Shown: in pieces, positions 45,001 through 54,800 of the stretch | How positions within the stretch are numbered: the first letter of the stretch is position 1 | Layout of the letters: each line of letters starts with the position of its first letter | NCBI RefSeq assembly: GCF_014191725.1 | Contig: NZ_JACHWZ010000001.1 | Span: forward strand, 1-64,000 | DNA from: Microbulbifer rhizosphaerae | Lineage (GTDB): Bacteria > Pseudomonadota > Gammaproteobacteria > Pseudomonadales > Cellvibrionaceae | DNA length: 64,000 nucleotides | Direction of reading: 5' to 3' | Notes under the pieces: generated by a model | The model's input: the letters and a program-made list of their open reading frames with translations, nothing else | What the model was told of the DNA's origin: nothing | Database searches by the model: none | Program-made: the position numbers and the translations under genes

Positions 45001-48000
45001 ACCCCAACCCGCAATCGACCAACTGCGCCGCTTCGCCGCGGAGACCCTGCCCGACTACATGGTGCCATCGGCCTTTGTATTCCTGCCGCGCCTGCCCCTG
45101 AACGCCAACGGCAAAGTGGACCGCAAGGCCCTGCCGGCACCGGATTTCTCCGCCCAGAGCGCCGCCCCCTACCGTGCCCCCCAGACCCCGCTGGAAGAGC
45201 AACTGGCGGAAACCTGGCGGGAAGTGCTCGACCTCAAGCGGATCGGCACCGGCGACAACTTCTTCGAGCTGGGCGGCCACTCGCTGCTCGCTACCCAACT
45301 GATCGGCCAACTCAGCCGACAACTGGACCGGGATATTCCCCTGCGCACAGTCTTCGAACACCCCACTATCGCCGCCATGGCGCAGTGGCTGGAGAAAGAA
45401 GAGAGCGCCGGCGATCCCGGCCCGCAGCCGGGCCCCCGGCCGGAAGTGCTGCCCCTGTCCTACGCCCAGCAGCGCATGTGGTTCCTGCAGCACCTGGAAC
45501 CGGAGAGCCCCGCCTACAACCTGCCCGGCGCCGTGCGCCTGATGGGCGAGGTGGACAGCCGCTGCCTGCGCCGCGCCCTGCAACTGCTGGTGGACGACCA
45601 CGAAGTACTGCGCACCCGTTTCGCAAACTGCGACGGTGCGCCGGTGCAGGTGATCGAACCCGAACTGAAGGTAGAGCTGCCGCTGGTGGACCTGAGCGCG
45701 GAAAGCGATCCAGAAACCGCGCTGCGCGGCGCCCTGGCCGCGGACGCCGAAGACCCCTTCGACCTGGAGCGCGGGCCGCTGCTGCGGGCCCGTCTATATC
45801 GACTTGGGCCCCAAGAGCACGCGCTGGCCATCAACTGCCACCACATCGTCGCCGACGGCTGGTCCCTGCGCCTGATGATCGAGGCCTTCTGCAGCCACTA
45901 CCGCGCCCTCGCCGATGGAACTGCGCCGATCCGCGAACCCCTACCACTGCAGTACGCGGACTACGCCCTGTGGCAGCGGGAATGGATGGAAGGGGAGGAC
46001 TGCCGCCGCCAACTGGCTTATTGGCGGAAGCGCCTGGACGGGGACCGGCAACCCCTGGAGCTCCCCGCCGACTTCCCCCGTCCCGAGCGCGCCAGCTGGC
46101 GCGGCGGCCGCCATACCGTCGCGCTGCCGGAGGAATTGGCCGAAGAAGTCAAAGCACTTGGCCGCCGGCAGGGGTGGGGCAGCTTCGCCATCCTGCTCGC
46201 CGCCTTCCAACTGCTGCTGCACCGTTTCAGCGGCAACGACGACATCTTCGTGGGCGTGCCGGTGGCCAACCGCCACCACCCGGCGGTGCAGCCTCTCGTA
46301 GGCTGCTTCGTCAACACCCTGGTCTACCGCACCCGGCTGAACCCGGCGGAGTCCCTGGAGGTCCTGCTCAAGCAGGTACACCAGCAGTCCGTGGAGGCCC
46401 AGGCGCACCAGGACCTGCCCTTCGACTACCTCGTTGAACAGTTGGGCCTGGAACGCCAGCTCAGCTACAACCCCCTGTTCCAGGCGATGTTCAACTACCT
46501 CCCGGGCATGGCGCTGGACCGCTTCGACCTCGGCGACGTGCTGGCGGAAGCGGTGGACAACCGCCCGGACACCGCCATGTGCGACCTCAAGCTGGACGTG
46601 CACGAGAGCGACGCCGGCTTTGAGCTGCACTTCGAATACAGCGGCGACCTCTTCCGCGAGAGCACCGTGGCCACCATGGCCGGCTACTATTGCCAGCTGC
46701 TCGCCGCGCTGCTGCGGCAGCCAGAGACGCCCTGCGGCGAACTGTCGTTGCCCGCGGACCGCGGTAATATCCTGCGCGGCGAAAAGGCGGAGCCGGAGGA
46801 CTGGCTGCAACTGTTCCGCCGCCGAGCCGCCGAGACCCCCGAACAGATCGCCCTGGTGGCCGGGGATACGGCGCTGGACTACGGCGAACTGGACCGGATC
46901 ACCGACCGCTGGGCGGCGGCGCTGTGCCGCCGCGGCATAGGCCCGGAGGACCGCGTCGCCCTCTGCTTGGAGCGCGACCTGTCCCTGCCCATGGCCATGG
47001 TGGCGGTACTCAAGGCCGGCGCCGCCTATGTGCCGCTGGACCCGGCGCAGCCGGCAGAACGAAACCGCCACATACTGGAGCGGGCCGCGTCCGCGCTGCG
47101 CCTGTGTGCTGATGGGCACGCTGCGCTTTGCCCATCCTACGAGTCGCCAACCGCTGTAGGAGCGGCCGCTGGCCGCGATCCCAACTCTCCGGTACCCACT
47201 CTGGCTCTGTCAGAACTGGAGGCGGACCAATCCGTTGTAGGAGCGGCGGGGCGGCCATCCGCCCACGACCGCGATCAGAGTCCGGTAAACCCCCAACAAC
47301 TCGCCTACCTCCTCTACACCTCCGGCTCCACCGGCCGCCCCAAAGGTGTCGCCATCACTCGCGGCAACCTCGCCAACCTGCTCGCGGAACTGGACCACCG
47401 CCTGAACCTGGGCGCCGGCGACCGGGTACTGGCACTCACCACCTGTACCTTCGATATCGCCGTGGTGGAACTGCTCGCGCCCCTGGCCGCGGGCGCCACC
47501 GCGGTGCTGGCGGACCGCCACCAGGCCCGCGACCCGGCGGCGATCGACCGCCTGCTGGAGAGTCATCGAATTACTGTGGTCCAGGCCACCCCCGCGAGCT
47601 GGCGCCTGCTGGTCCGCCACAGCCGCCAGCCCTGGGACGGTATTCGCGCCATTGCCGGCGGCGAGGCCCTGTCCGGCGTCCTGGCCGAGGCCATCGCCGG
47701 CCGCGGCGCTGTGTTGACCAATGGCTATGGCCCCACCGAAGCCAGCGTCTATGCCACCTTCCAGTCACTCGGAACCGGGGAGGCCCCACTGCAGGTACCC
47801 ATCGGCACCCCGGTGGCCAACAGCGCCTGCTACGTGCTCGACGACCAATTGCGCCCGGTGCCCCCGGGCGCCGCCGGCGAACTCTACCTGTCCGGCACCG
47901 GCGTGGGCCGCGGCTATTTCGGCGCGCCGGCGCTGACCGCCGCCAGTTTTCTGCCGGACCCTTACAGCCCCTTGCCGGGCGCGCGTATGTACCGCACCGG

Positions 48001-51000
48001 CGACCGGGTGCGGGTGGCCAACGGCAGTCTCGAATACCTGGGGCGGCGGGATTTCCAGGTCAAGCTGCGCGGATTCCGTATCGAGTTGGGCGAGATAGAG
48101 GCCCTGCTGGAGAGCCATCCGGCGGTGGAGGCCGCGGCGGCGAGTGTGCTTGGCGAAGGCGACCGCGCCCGCCTGGTGGCCTACTACAGCGGCCGCGGGG
48201 AACAGACAGAACTGGTTGAGCACCTGGCCGCACGTCTCCCCGAATATATGGTGCCCGCCCAACTGGTGCCTCTGGTGGCTCTGCCGCAGACCGCCAGTGG
48301 CAAGGTGGACCGCCGCGCGCTGCCCGCGCCGGAGGCCCCAGAGTCCATGGCCACCGGCCGAGCCATGACGCCCTGGGAACATCGCCTGGCGGAGATCTGG
48401 CGGGAGGTACTGGAGCGCGACAGCGTCGGCCCCGATGACGACTTCTTCGCCCTCGGTGGCCACTCCCTGCTGGCCGCCCGCTTGGTGGCCCGCCTCGGCG
48501 AGCGCTGCGGTTTGCAGCTGCCGCTGCGCCGGGTGTTCGAGCAGCCGGTGCTGTCGGAACTGGCAGCGACCCTGGCGAAAAGCGAGTCGGTGGAGGCGAT
48601 ACCGCCGCGGGGCGAGGGCGGCCCCGCGCCCATGCACTTCACCCAGCAGCGGCTGTGGTTTATCCACCGCTTCGAGGGCGGCAGCCGCGCCTACAATCTT
48701 TCCCTGGCCCTGCGCCTGGACGGAGAGTTGGAGTCCCGCGCCCTGCGCGCCGCGGCCATGGACCTGGCGGAGCGCCAGCACAGCCTGCGCAGCGTCTTCG
48801 CCGAGCGCGACGGCCAGTTGCTGCAGGTCCTGCTGGAGCCGGAGGCCGCCGGCGCCCCGCGCCCGCCGCTGCCCTGCACGGAAACCGAGCTGCCCGGACT
48901 GCTGGGCGCCGAAGCGGAGACAGAGTTCGACCTGGAACGCGGCCCCCTATGGCGCTTGGCGGTGTACCGGCTGCCGGAGCAGTCGAACGTGCTCCAGCTC
49001 ACCGTGCACCATATGGCCGCCGACGCCTGGTCCCTGGAGATACTGGTGCGGGAACTGGGCGCTCTCTACCGTCGGCACCACACCGGCGAGCAGGCGGCGC
49101 TGCCGGAACTCCCGCTGCAATTCGCGGATGTATCCGCCTGGTGGCGGGGCCCCGCCGGTCGCGCGCGGATCGAAGAGCAGCTGGAATACTGGAAGAAACA
49201 ACTGGCCGGCGAGCCGCCACTGCTGGACCTGCCCACTGACTTGCCGCGCCCGGCGCGGCCGACCCATCGCGGCAGCCGCCACCGTTTCCCGCTGCCATCG
49301 GCGCTGGTGGAGCAGGTCGACGCGGCTTGCCGCCGGCAGGGGCTAACCGCCTTCGTGCCATTGGTGGCGGCCTGGCAGTTGCTGCTGTCCCGCTACAGTG
49401 GCCAGCGGGACCTGTGGCTGGGGGTGCCGGTGGCCCAGCGCCATCACGGCCACACCGAGCAGCTGATCGGCTACTTCGCTACCACCCAGGTGCTGCGCTG
49501 CTCCCTGGCAACCCGGCAGTCGGTGGAGGAGCTCTGGCAGCAGGTGCGGCGGACGCTGCTGGACGCTCAGCAGCATCAGGACGTGCCCTTCGAGGAGCTG
49601 GTGGATGCCCTCCAGGTAGATCGGAACCCCAGTCGCGCCCCGCTGTTCCAGGCCCTGTTCAACCTGATCCAACTGCCCGCGACGGAGGCTGGAGAATTCG
49701 CCGGCCTGCCGGCCAGGCGGCTGTCGGTGGAAAACGATTTCGCACTGGCGGATATCGCCCTGCAGGTAGAGCGGGCCGGGGACGGCTGGACCTGCACTTT
49801 GGAATACAGCACCGACCTGTTCCTGCCCGCCACCGCGGCCCGCTACGCGGAGCATTACCAATGCCTGCTGGAAGCCATGCTCGCCGAACCGGAAGCGCGG
49901 CTGTGCCAACTGTCCCTGGAGCGGGAAGCGCCGGCGGCGCAGTGGAACCGCACCGAGGTACCCCTGGACTGGCGGGAGGATGACCTGGTGGCCCGCTTCG
50001 AGAAGCAGGCGGCGGCCACCCCCGATGCCATCGCTGTGGAATCCCGGGACTGGTCCCTGAGCTACGCCGAACTGAACCGCCGGGCTGACCGCCTGGCCCA
50101 TTGCCTGCGCGAACGCGGGGTGGGGCGGGACCAACTGGTGGCGGTACACCTGGACCGCGGCCCCCACCTGCTGCCGGCGCTACTCGCGGTACTAAAGGCG
50201 GGCGCCGCCTATGTGCCGCTGGATCCGGCTCAGCCGACGGAGCGCAATCGCCGCATACTGGAACAGGCGGTGCCAGTGTTGTGCCTGGGTAGTTTTTCGG
50301 GACCCGGGGATGGCTCCGGACCAAACTCCCCTCTCCCGCTTGCGGGAGAGGGGCCGGGGGAGAGGGCCTCTGGCCGCGCTCCCAACTCGCCGGTGCCCAC
50401 CCTGACCCTGTCAGAACTGGAGGCGGAACAGCTAACTATAGGAGCGGCGGGGCGGCCATCCGCCCATGGCCGCGATCAGAGTCCCGACCAACTGGCCTAC
50501 GTAATCTACACCTCCGGTTCCACCGGCCGTCCCAAGGGCGTGCAGATCACCCGCGCCAACCTCGCCAACTTCCTGCACGCCATGGAGCGCCAACTGCCAC
50601 TGGACGCGGGGGACTGCTGGCTGGCCACCACAACCTGCGCCTTCGATATGTCCAAGCCGGAACTGTTCCTGCCGCTGATCCGCGGCGCCCGGGTGCGCCT
50701 GGTAGAGCCGGCGCAGGCCGCCGACGGCGCCGCGCTGTTCGGGGAATTGGAAAAGGCCACGGTTTTCCAAGGCACCCCGGCCAGCTGGCAGCTGCTGCTG
50801 GCGCATCGGGACAGTGGCTGGCCGGCGATCCGTGGCCTGATCGGCGGCGAGGCGGTGCCCGGCGAACTGGCCGACCGCCTGTGCCAACTGGGCGTGCGCC
50901 TGACCGCCATGTACGGCCCCACGGAAACCACCGTCTGGTCCACCGCGCAGCCGATGGACGGCGAGCAGCGGGGGGTGGTGCCCATCGGCTTTCCGCTGGC

Positions 51001-51835
51001 CAACACCCGCTGCTACCTGCTGGACGACTGCCTGCAGCCGGTGCCTCGGGGGGCCACCGGGGAACTCTATATCGCCGGCGCCGGGGTGGCACGCGGCTAC
51101 CGGCACACCCCCGGGCAGACCGCCGGCGCCTTCCTCCCGGACCCTTTCTCGGGTGTGCCCGGCGGCCGTATGTACCGCACCGGCGACCTGGCGCGCCGCC
51201 GCGCCGACGGCGCCCTGGTGTGCATCGGCCGCACCGATTTCCAGATCAAGGTGCGCGGTTTCCGCATCGAACCCGACGAGATCGAATCCCAACTGCGGAC
51301 CTGGCCCGGGGTGCGCGAGGCGGTGGTCATGGCCGACGAGCAACAGCGCCTTATCGCCTGGGTGCAGGCGGATGGCGAGCCGGATACGGCCGCCCTGCGC
51401 GACCACCTGAAGCGGCGTTTGCCCGCCTATATGGTGCCCTTCGCCCTGGTGCCGCTGGCGCGCTTCCCGCTCAACAGCAACGGCAAGATCGACCGCCGCG
51501 CGCTGCCGCGCCCACAGGGAGAGGACCTGGCCCGAGCCGCCTACGTGCCCCCGACCACGCCGGTGCAGAAGCAGCTGGCGGAAATCTGGCGGGAACTGCT
51601 GGCGCTGCCCCGGGTGGGGATCGAGGACAGCTTTTTCGAACTGGGCGGCCACTCGCTGCTGGCCATGCGCCTGATCGGCCGGGTGGAGCGGGAGTTCGGC
51701 GTCAGGCCGGACCTGCGTGCCCTGTTCGAAATCCCCACCATCGTCGCCCTGGCACAACAGGTGGAAGCGGCCGGCGGCCGCGTGCGGGAGGAACTGGATG
51801 CGATGAGCCAGCTATTGGCGGAATTCGAGGAATGA
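42050..51835 (+). CDS. NRPS 2: three modules C-A-PCP (first probably Dab)
   Basis: The 3261-residue product begins at ATG 42050; the in-frame ATG at 41978 lies in a REP hairpin. Module a: C of DCL type (PLAPMQQGLLFHSL, YHHILMDAWC), fitting the epimerase before it. Its A code reads D-I-W-E-L-T-A-D-D-K, which I associate with Dab, and its PCP is ELGGHSLLATQ. Module b: C (CHHIVADGWS), A code D-I-V-Q-I-G-G-V-Y-K, not assigned, PCP ALGGHSLLAAR. Module c: C (VHHMAADAWS), A code D-M-P-Q-L-G-M-V-W-K, not assigned, PCP ELGGHSLLAMR. No terminal thioesterase is present; the line continues in the next gene through an ATGA overlap or a 5-base gap. The first A domain has a 63-residue insertion and the other two carry translated REP-like repeats. 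Confidence 0.93.
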   Translation: MSDKAKSISRNIETIYPLAPMQQGLLFHSLMHPDKGMYLLQYRHVMEMADLDLVRFRQAWEKVVERHELLRTSFVWQKQKRPLQVVHRRVELPVEYGDWSNLDPETQDKRLEELLREERVSGFDFTRAPLMRVRLFKLAPDTYQFVRSYHHILMDAWCFSIIMMDFLGHYRALCRGESLQLPKPRPYRDFIRWLEQKNPEDHKTFWHGRLADFAEPTPLGIERPGLDAPEPVVDCVHQLSAEQTGRVQRVAGRLNITLNTLVQGAWALLLSRYSGNSDVLFGVTVAGRPAELAGMESIVGLFINTLPLRWRVRGDEPPGPWLQALQRENLALREHETVSLAQIQQWSEVDGELFHSLFVFENAPLDAGLKQENLEFIVRDAANRTHTNYPITVVVIPGERLHLQITYQTDSFTRPSVERMLEHFTALLLSMGESLEAGQGARIGELPMLTDSERDRQLRDWAPGPQKPVGADYVSRLEERARRHPERAAIRYRDRTLSYGELNTRANLLAKQLIDRGVGPDNLVALLDERGPALVVAIIAVLKAGAAWMPLDPTHPPQRLAAVLEQGRPALLLCGGEFESLEIPNAPERLVFDMDAQPLRDCGNPQVAVSPSNLAYVIFTSGSTGTPKGAMVTREGMLNNMLGKTPGAGWSDKRDAKGLMPGASCGTVGGRDADAERTGMYSSGGRLARVPQTAPGSRPATSPDSESLGPGLDLNEWDVIAQTASQCFDISVWQCLAGPILGAQTVILPDCVAQDPAALVEAVRDRGITILEIVPSLMQGILDSASDTADLSNLRWLLPTGEALPPALARRWSERFPQVPMMNAYGPAECSDDVAFHPLISPLPDSAHNVPIGRATLNNRLYLLNDRLELLPEGAVGEICVAGTGVGRGYLGEPARTAAAFVPDPFAADGSRLYRTGDLARLLPSGDLEYVGRADHQVKVRGYRIELGEIESRLHRHPQVREAVVLARQDDRRAAVLVAYLVAEPQPAIDQLRRFAAETLPDYMVPSAFVFLPRLPLNANGKVDRKALPAPDFSAQSAAPYRAPQTPLEEQLAETWREVLDLKRIGTGDNFFELGGHSLLATQLIGQLSRQLDRDIPLRTVFEHPTIAAMAQWLEKEESAGDPGPQPGPRPEVLPLSYAQQRMWFLQHLEPESPAYNLPGAVRLMGEVDSRCLRRALQLLVDDHEVLRTRFANCDGAPVQVIEPELKVELPLVDLSAESDPETALRGALAADAEDPFDLERGPLLRARLYRLGPQEHALAINCHHIVADGWSLRLMIEAFCSHYRALADGTAPIREPLPLQYADYALWQREWMEGEDCRRQLAYWRKRLDGDRQPLELPADFPRPERASWRGGRHTVALPEELAEEVKALGRRQGWGSFAILLAAFQLLLHRFSGNDDIFVGVPVANRHHPAVQPLVGCFVNTLVYRTRLNPAESLEVLLKQVHQQSVEAQAHQDLPFDYLVEQLGLERQLSYNPLFQAMFNYLPGMALDRFDLGDVLAEAVDNRPDTAMCDLKLDVHESDAGFELHFEYSGDLFRESTVATMAGYYCQLLAALLRQPETPCGELSLPADRGNILRGEKAEPEDWLQLFRRRAAETPEQIALVAGDTALDYGELDRITDRWAAALCRRGIGPEDRVALCLERDLSLPMAMVAVLKAGAAYVPLDPAQPAERNRHILERAASALRLCADGHAALCPSYESPTAVGAAAGRDPNSPVPTLALSELEADQSVVGAAGRPSAHDRDQSPVNPQQLAYLLYTSGSTGRPKGVAITRGNLANLLAELDHRLNLGAGDRVLALTTCTFDIAVVELLAPLAAGATAVLADRHQARDPAAIDRLLESHRITVVQATPASWRLLVRHSRQPWDGIRAIAGGEALSGVLAEAIAGRGAVLTNGYGPTEASVYATFQSLGTGEAPLQVPIGTPVANSACYVLDDQLRPVPPGAAGELYLSGTGVGRGYFGAPALTAASFLPDPYSPLPGARMYRTGDRVRVANGSLEYLGRRDFQVKLRGFRIELGEIEALLESHPAVEAAAASVLGEGDRARLVAYYSGRGEQTELVEHLAARLPEYMVPAQLVPLVALPQTASGKVDRRALPAPEAPESMATGRAMTPWEHRLAEIWREVLERDSVGPDDDFFALGGHSLLAARLVARLGERCGLQLPLRRVFEQPVLSELAATLAKSESVEAIPPRGEGGPAPMHFTQQRLWFIHRFEGGSRAYNLSLALRLDGELESRALRAAAMDLAERQHSLRSVFAERDGQLLQVLLEPEAAGAPRPPLPCTETELPGLLGAEAETEFDLERGPLWRLAVYRLPEQSNVLQLTVHHMAADAWSLEILVRELGALYRRHHTGEQAALPELPLQFADVSAWWRGPAGRARIEEQLEYWKKQLAGEPPLLDLPTDLPRPARPTHRGSRHRFPLPSALVEQVDAACRRQGLTAFVPLVAAWQLLLSRYSGQRDLWLGVPVAQRHHGHTEQLIGYFATTQVLRCSLATRQSVEELWQQVRRTLLDAQQHQDVPFEELVDALQVDRNPSRAPLFQALFNLIQLPATEAGEFAGLPARRLSVENDFALADIALQVERAGDGWTCTLEYSTDLFLPATAARYAEHYQCLLEAMLAEPEARLCQLSLEREAPAAQWNRTEVPLDWREDDLVARFEKQAAATPDAIAVESRDWSLSYAELNRRADRLAHCLRERGVGRDQLVAVHLDRGPHLLPALLAVLKAGAAYVPLDPAQPTERNRRILEQAVPVLCLGSFSGPGDGSGPNSPLPLAGEGPGERASGRAPNSPVPTLTLSELEAEQLTIGAAGRPSAHGRDQSPDQLAYVIYTSGSTGRPKGVQITRANLANFLHAMERQLPLDAGDCWLATTTCAFDMSKPELFLPLIRGARVRLVEPAQAADGAALFGELEKATVFQGTPASWQLLLAHRDSGWPAIRGLIGGEAVPGELADRLCQLGVRLTAMYGPTETTVWSTAQPMDGEQRGVVPIGFPLANTRCYLLDDCLQPVPRGATGELYIAGAGVARGYRHTPGQTAGAFLPDPFSGVPGGRMYRTGDLARRRADGALVCIGRTDFQIKVRGFRIEPDEIESQLRTWPGVREAVVMADEQQRLIAWVQADGEPDTAALRDHLKRRLPAYMVPFALVPLARFPLNSNGKIDRRALPRPQGEDLARAAYVPPTTPVQKQLAEIWRELLALPRVGIEDSFFELGGHSLLAMRLIGRVEREFGVRPDLRALFEIPTIVALAQQVEAAGGRVREELDAMSQLLAEFEE
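43991..44179 (+). repeat. 189-bp hairpin element inserted in frame in an A domain
   Basis: Native A-domain sequence runs MLNNMLGKTPG and resumes at LDLNEWDVIAQTASQCFDIS. The 63 residues between have no counterpart in the other A domains here. The insert contains long inverted arms: 44023-44049 (CCTGATGCCGGGGGCTTCTT with GCGGGAC) against 44117-44143 (GTCCCGCAAACAGCCCCCGG with TAGCAGG), so it is a miniature repeat element. The frame stays open across it. It lies between core motifs A3 and A4. Confidence 0.75.
47111..47280 (+). repeat. REP-like repeats translated inside module b A domain
   Basis: Three units are readable: GATGGGCACGCTGCGCTTTG with CCCATCCTAC (47111-47140), TGTAGGAGCGGCCGCTGGCC with GCGATCC (47155-47181), and TGTAGGAGCGGCGGGGCGGC with CATCCGCCCACGACCGCGAT (47236-47275). 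They encode DGHAALCPSYES, VGAAAGRDP and VGAAGRPSAHDRDQS between the A2 motif and YTSGSTG. The first is the same family as the intergenic elements at 25792, 32003 and 41836. Confidence 0.8.
50326..50484 (+). repeat. REP-like repeats translated inside module c A domain
   Basis: CTCCCCTCTCCCGCTTGCGG with GAGAGGGGCCGGGGGAGAGG (50326-50366) is the family found between genes at 13711 and 25740. TATAGGAGCGGCGGGGCGGC with CATCCGCCCATGGCCGCGAT (50437-50476) matches the unit at 47236. They encode SPLPLAGEGPGERA and IGAAGRPSAHGRDQS, in the same A2-A3 region as in module b. Confidence 0.8.
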
Positions 51836-51840
51836 TAGAG

Positions 51841-54800
51841 ATGGACCAACCCGACGCAATGAATATCGCCCGCCGCCTGGCGGCGCTGCCGGCGGAAAAG
51901 CGACGCGAGTTCCGCGCCCGCCTGGCCGCCCAGGGCATAGACGCCTGGCGGCTGCCCATCGCCACCCAGCCCGCCGAAGAGCCGGCCCGCTACCCGCTGT
52001 CCCGGGCGCAGCGCCGCTTCCTGGCCGCGGAGGAACTGAGCGGGCGCGCCCTCTACAACCTCTGCTCGGTGCTGCGCTTCCGCGGCGAACTGGATCTGGC
52101 CGCCCTGGAGCGCGCCGCCGCGCAGGTAATCCGGCGCCACGAGATACTGCGCACCCGCTATATCGCCGGCGGGGACGGCGAAGCCCAGCAGGAGGTGTTG
52201 CCCGAATGGGCGCCGGCGCTGGCGGTGCAACCGGCGTCGATGGACGGTGGCGACAGCGCCGCCTGGTGCCGGGCCGAGTACCGGAGGCAAATGGCCCAGC
52301 GCTTCGACCTGGAGCGGGAGCCGCCCCTGCGCATCCGCCTGTCCCAAACCGGCGACGGCGACCACTGGCTCTTCTTTACCATCCACCATATCGCCTTCGA
52401 CGCCTGGTCCGCCCAGCAGCTCAACCGGGAGGTGGGCGAGTGCTATCGGGCGGAGCTGGCCGGCGAGTCGCCCCGCTTGGGGGAGTTGCCGGTGCAGTAC
52501 CGGGACTACGCCCTCTGGCAGCGGGAGTGGATGAACAGCGACGACTACCGGTCCCAGTGCGAGCATTGGCGCCAAGTTCTGCGGGACGCCCCGGAAGCCC
52601 TCAACCTGCCCCTGGACAGACCGCGCCCCCCAGTCGCCGACCGGCGCTTCAGCGGCGGAAGCCTGAGCCGCCCGCTGGACTTGGCATTGAGCGAGCGCAT
52701 CCGCCGGGCCGCCAAGGACGCCGGCGCCACCCTGTATATCTACGGCCAGACCGCCTTCGCCTGGCTGCTGGCCAGGTACACCGGTGACCGCGATCTCTGC
52801 CTGGGCACTTCCATCGCCAACCGCGAGCGCCCGGAGCTGGCGCCGCTGATCGGTCCCCTGCTCAACACCCTGGTGCTGCGCCACGACCTGGGAGGCGATC
52901 CGGAATTCAGCATATCCCTGAAACGCACCCGCGAGGTCACCGCGGCCGCCTTCGATCACCCGGATGTCCCCTTCGAGCAGTTGCCCGCCCTGATCGGTCG
53001 CGCCGGCGGCGGCGACAGCGAGCCCCTTTTCCGGGCCATGTTCGTGCAGCTGAGCCTGCCGGAGAGCCGCAGTTTCCAGCTGCCCGGCGCGGAAGTGGAA
53101 ATCGTCGAGCCGGAGCAGCAGCACGCCCGCTTCGACCTCACCCTGCGCCTGGTGGAACTGCCGGACGGTCGCCTGCGCCTGGATCTGGAATACAGCGACG
53201 AACTGTTCGAGCGCAGCACCGCCGGGCAGATGCTCGCGCACCTGCAGGAAGCCTTTGAACAGGTCCTCGACAACCCCGGCCTGCGCCTGTCCCAACTGCG
53301 CTGGACCGACGCCGTCAGCGATCTGGCCGCGCCCGCGCTCGCGGAGCCCCCGCAACTGCTGGACCGGCGGCTGGAAGAACTGGCCCGGCGGCAGCCGGAC
53401 GCCTGCGCCCTGGTGTCCCCGGACGGCCGCTACAGCTACCGGGAACTGGCCGGGGCGGCCGCCGCGCTGGCGCGGCGGATGCGAAGCGAAGGCGTGGGGG
53501 AGGGCGACCGCATGGCCCTGTGCCTGCGGCGCACCCCGCTGCAGATCGCCGCCACCCTGGCCTGCTGGCGCCTGGGCGCGGTGGCAGTGTTCCTGGACCC
53601 GGCGCAGCCGGCCGGGCGATTGCAACAACTGCTGGAGGACAGCGACTGTGCTTTGGTGGTGCTGGCCACGCCGGACCCGCAACTGCGGGGCCCGATGCTG
53701 GTGTTGGACCGCTGGCCCCAAGGCAAACCCGGCGGGGAGGACAGCCGCAGCCGCGCCGAAGCCCCCGCCTACCTGCTCTACACCTCCGGCTCCACCGGCC
53801 AGCCCAAGGGAGTGCTGGTCAGCCACGATGGACTCGCCCACTACGCCGCCGCCATCTCCGAACGGCTGCAACTGCCCGCGGGCGCCCGCCAGGGCACCCT
53901 GGCCACGGTCGCCGCGGACCTGGGCCTGACCGCGGTGGTCGGCGCCTTGTACAGCGGCGGCACCCTGGTGCTGCCGGACCCGGATTGGGCCTTCGACCCG
54001 CCGGCGCTGGCGGACTACCTGGCCCGCGAGCCCTTGGATTGCCTCAAGATAGCGCCCTCCCATTTAAAGGGGCTGTTGGCGGTAGCCGAGCCGCGGCGGC
54101 TGCTGCCCCGGCACACCCTGGTGCTCGGCGGCGAGGGCCTGGAGGCGGCGCTGGTAAAGCAGTTGCGGGCCCTGGCGCCGCAACTGCGCATCGTCAATCA
54201 CTACGGCCCGTCCGAGGCCACCGTGGGTGTCTGTTGCCAGCCGGTCGACCCGGCCGCGCAGCGCGCCGGACCCTACCTTCCCCTGGGCATCCCGTTGCCC
54301 GGCTGCCGCCTGCTGGTACTGGACGGCGACGGCAACCCGGTGCCGCGGGGCGCCGCCGGTGAACTTGTTATCCAGGGTCCGCAACTGGCGCTGGGCTACT
54401 GGCGGCAGCCGGAACAGACCGCTGCCGCTTTCCCGCCGGCGGCGGATGGCTCCGGGCGCAGCTATCGCACCGGCGACCGGGTGCGGGTTAACCCCCGCGG
54501 CGGGCTGGAATTCCTCGGGCGCCTGGACGACCAAATCAAGATCCGTGGCTTCCGGGTGGAGCCTGGGGAGGCGGCGCGCTGGCTGGGTGAACAGCCGGAA
54601 GTGGCTGCCGCCGCGGTGCTGGCTCCGGAGCTGGAACACGGCCGTCAACTGGTGGCCTACCTGGAGGTGAAAAAGAAGGGTTTCGACCTGGAGGCGCTTC
54701 AGGCGCGTATGCGCGACCAACTGCCCGACTATCTTGTACCCGCCCATTGGATACCGCTGGAGCGCCTGCCCCTGAACCCCAACGGCAAGTTGGACCGGAG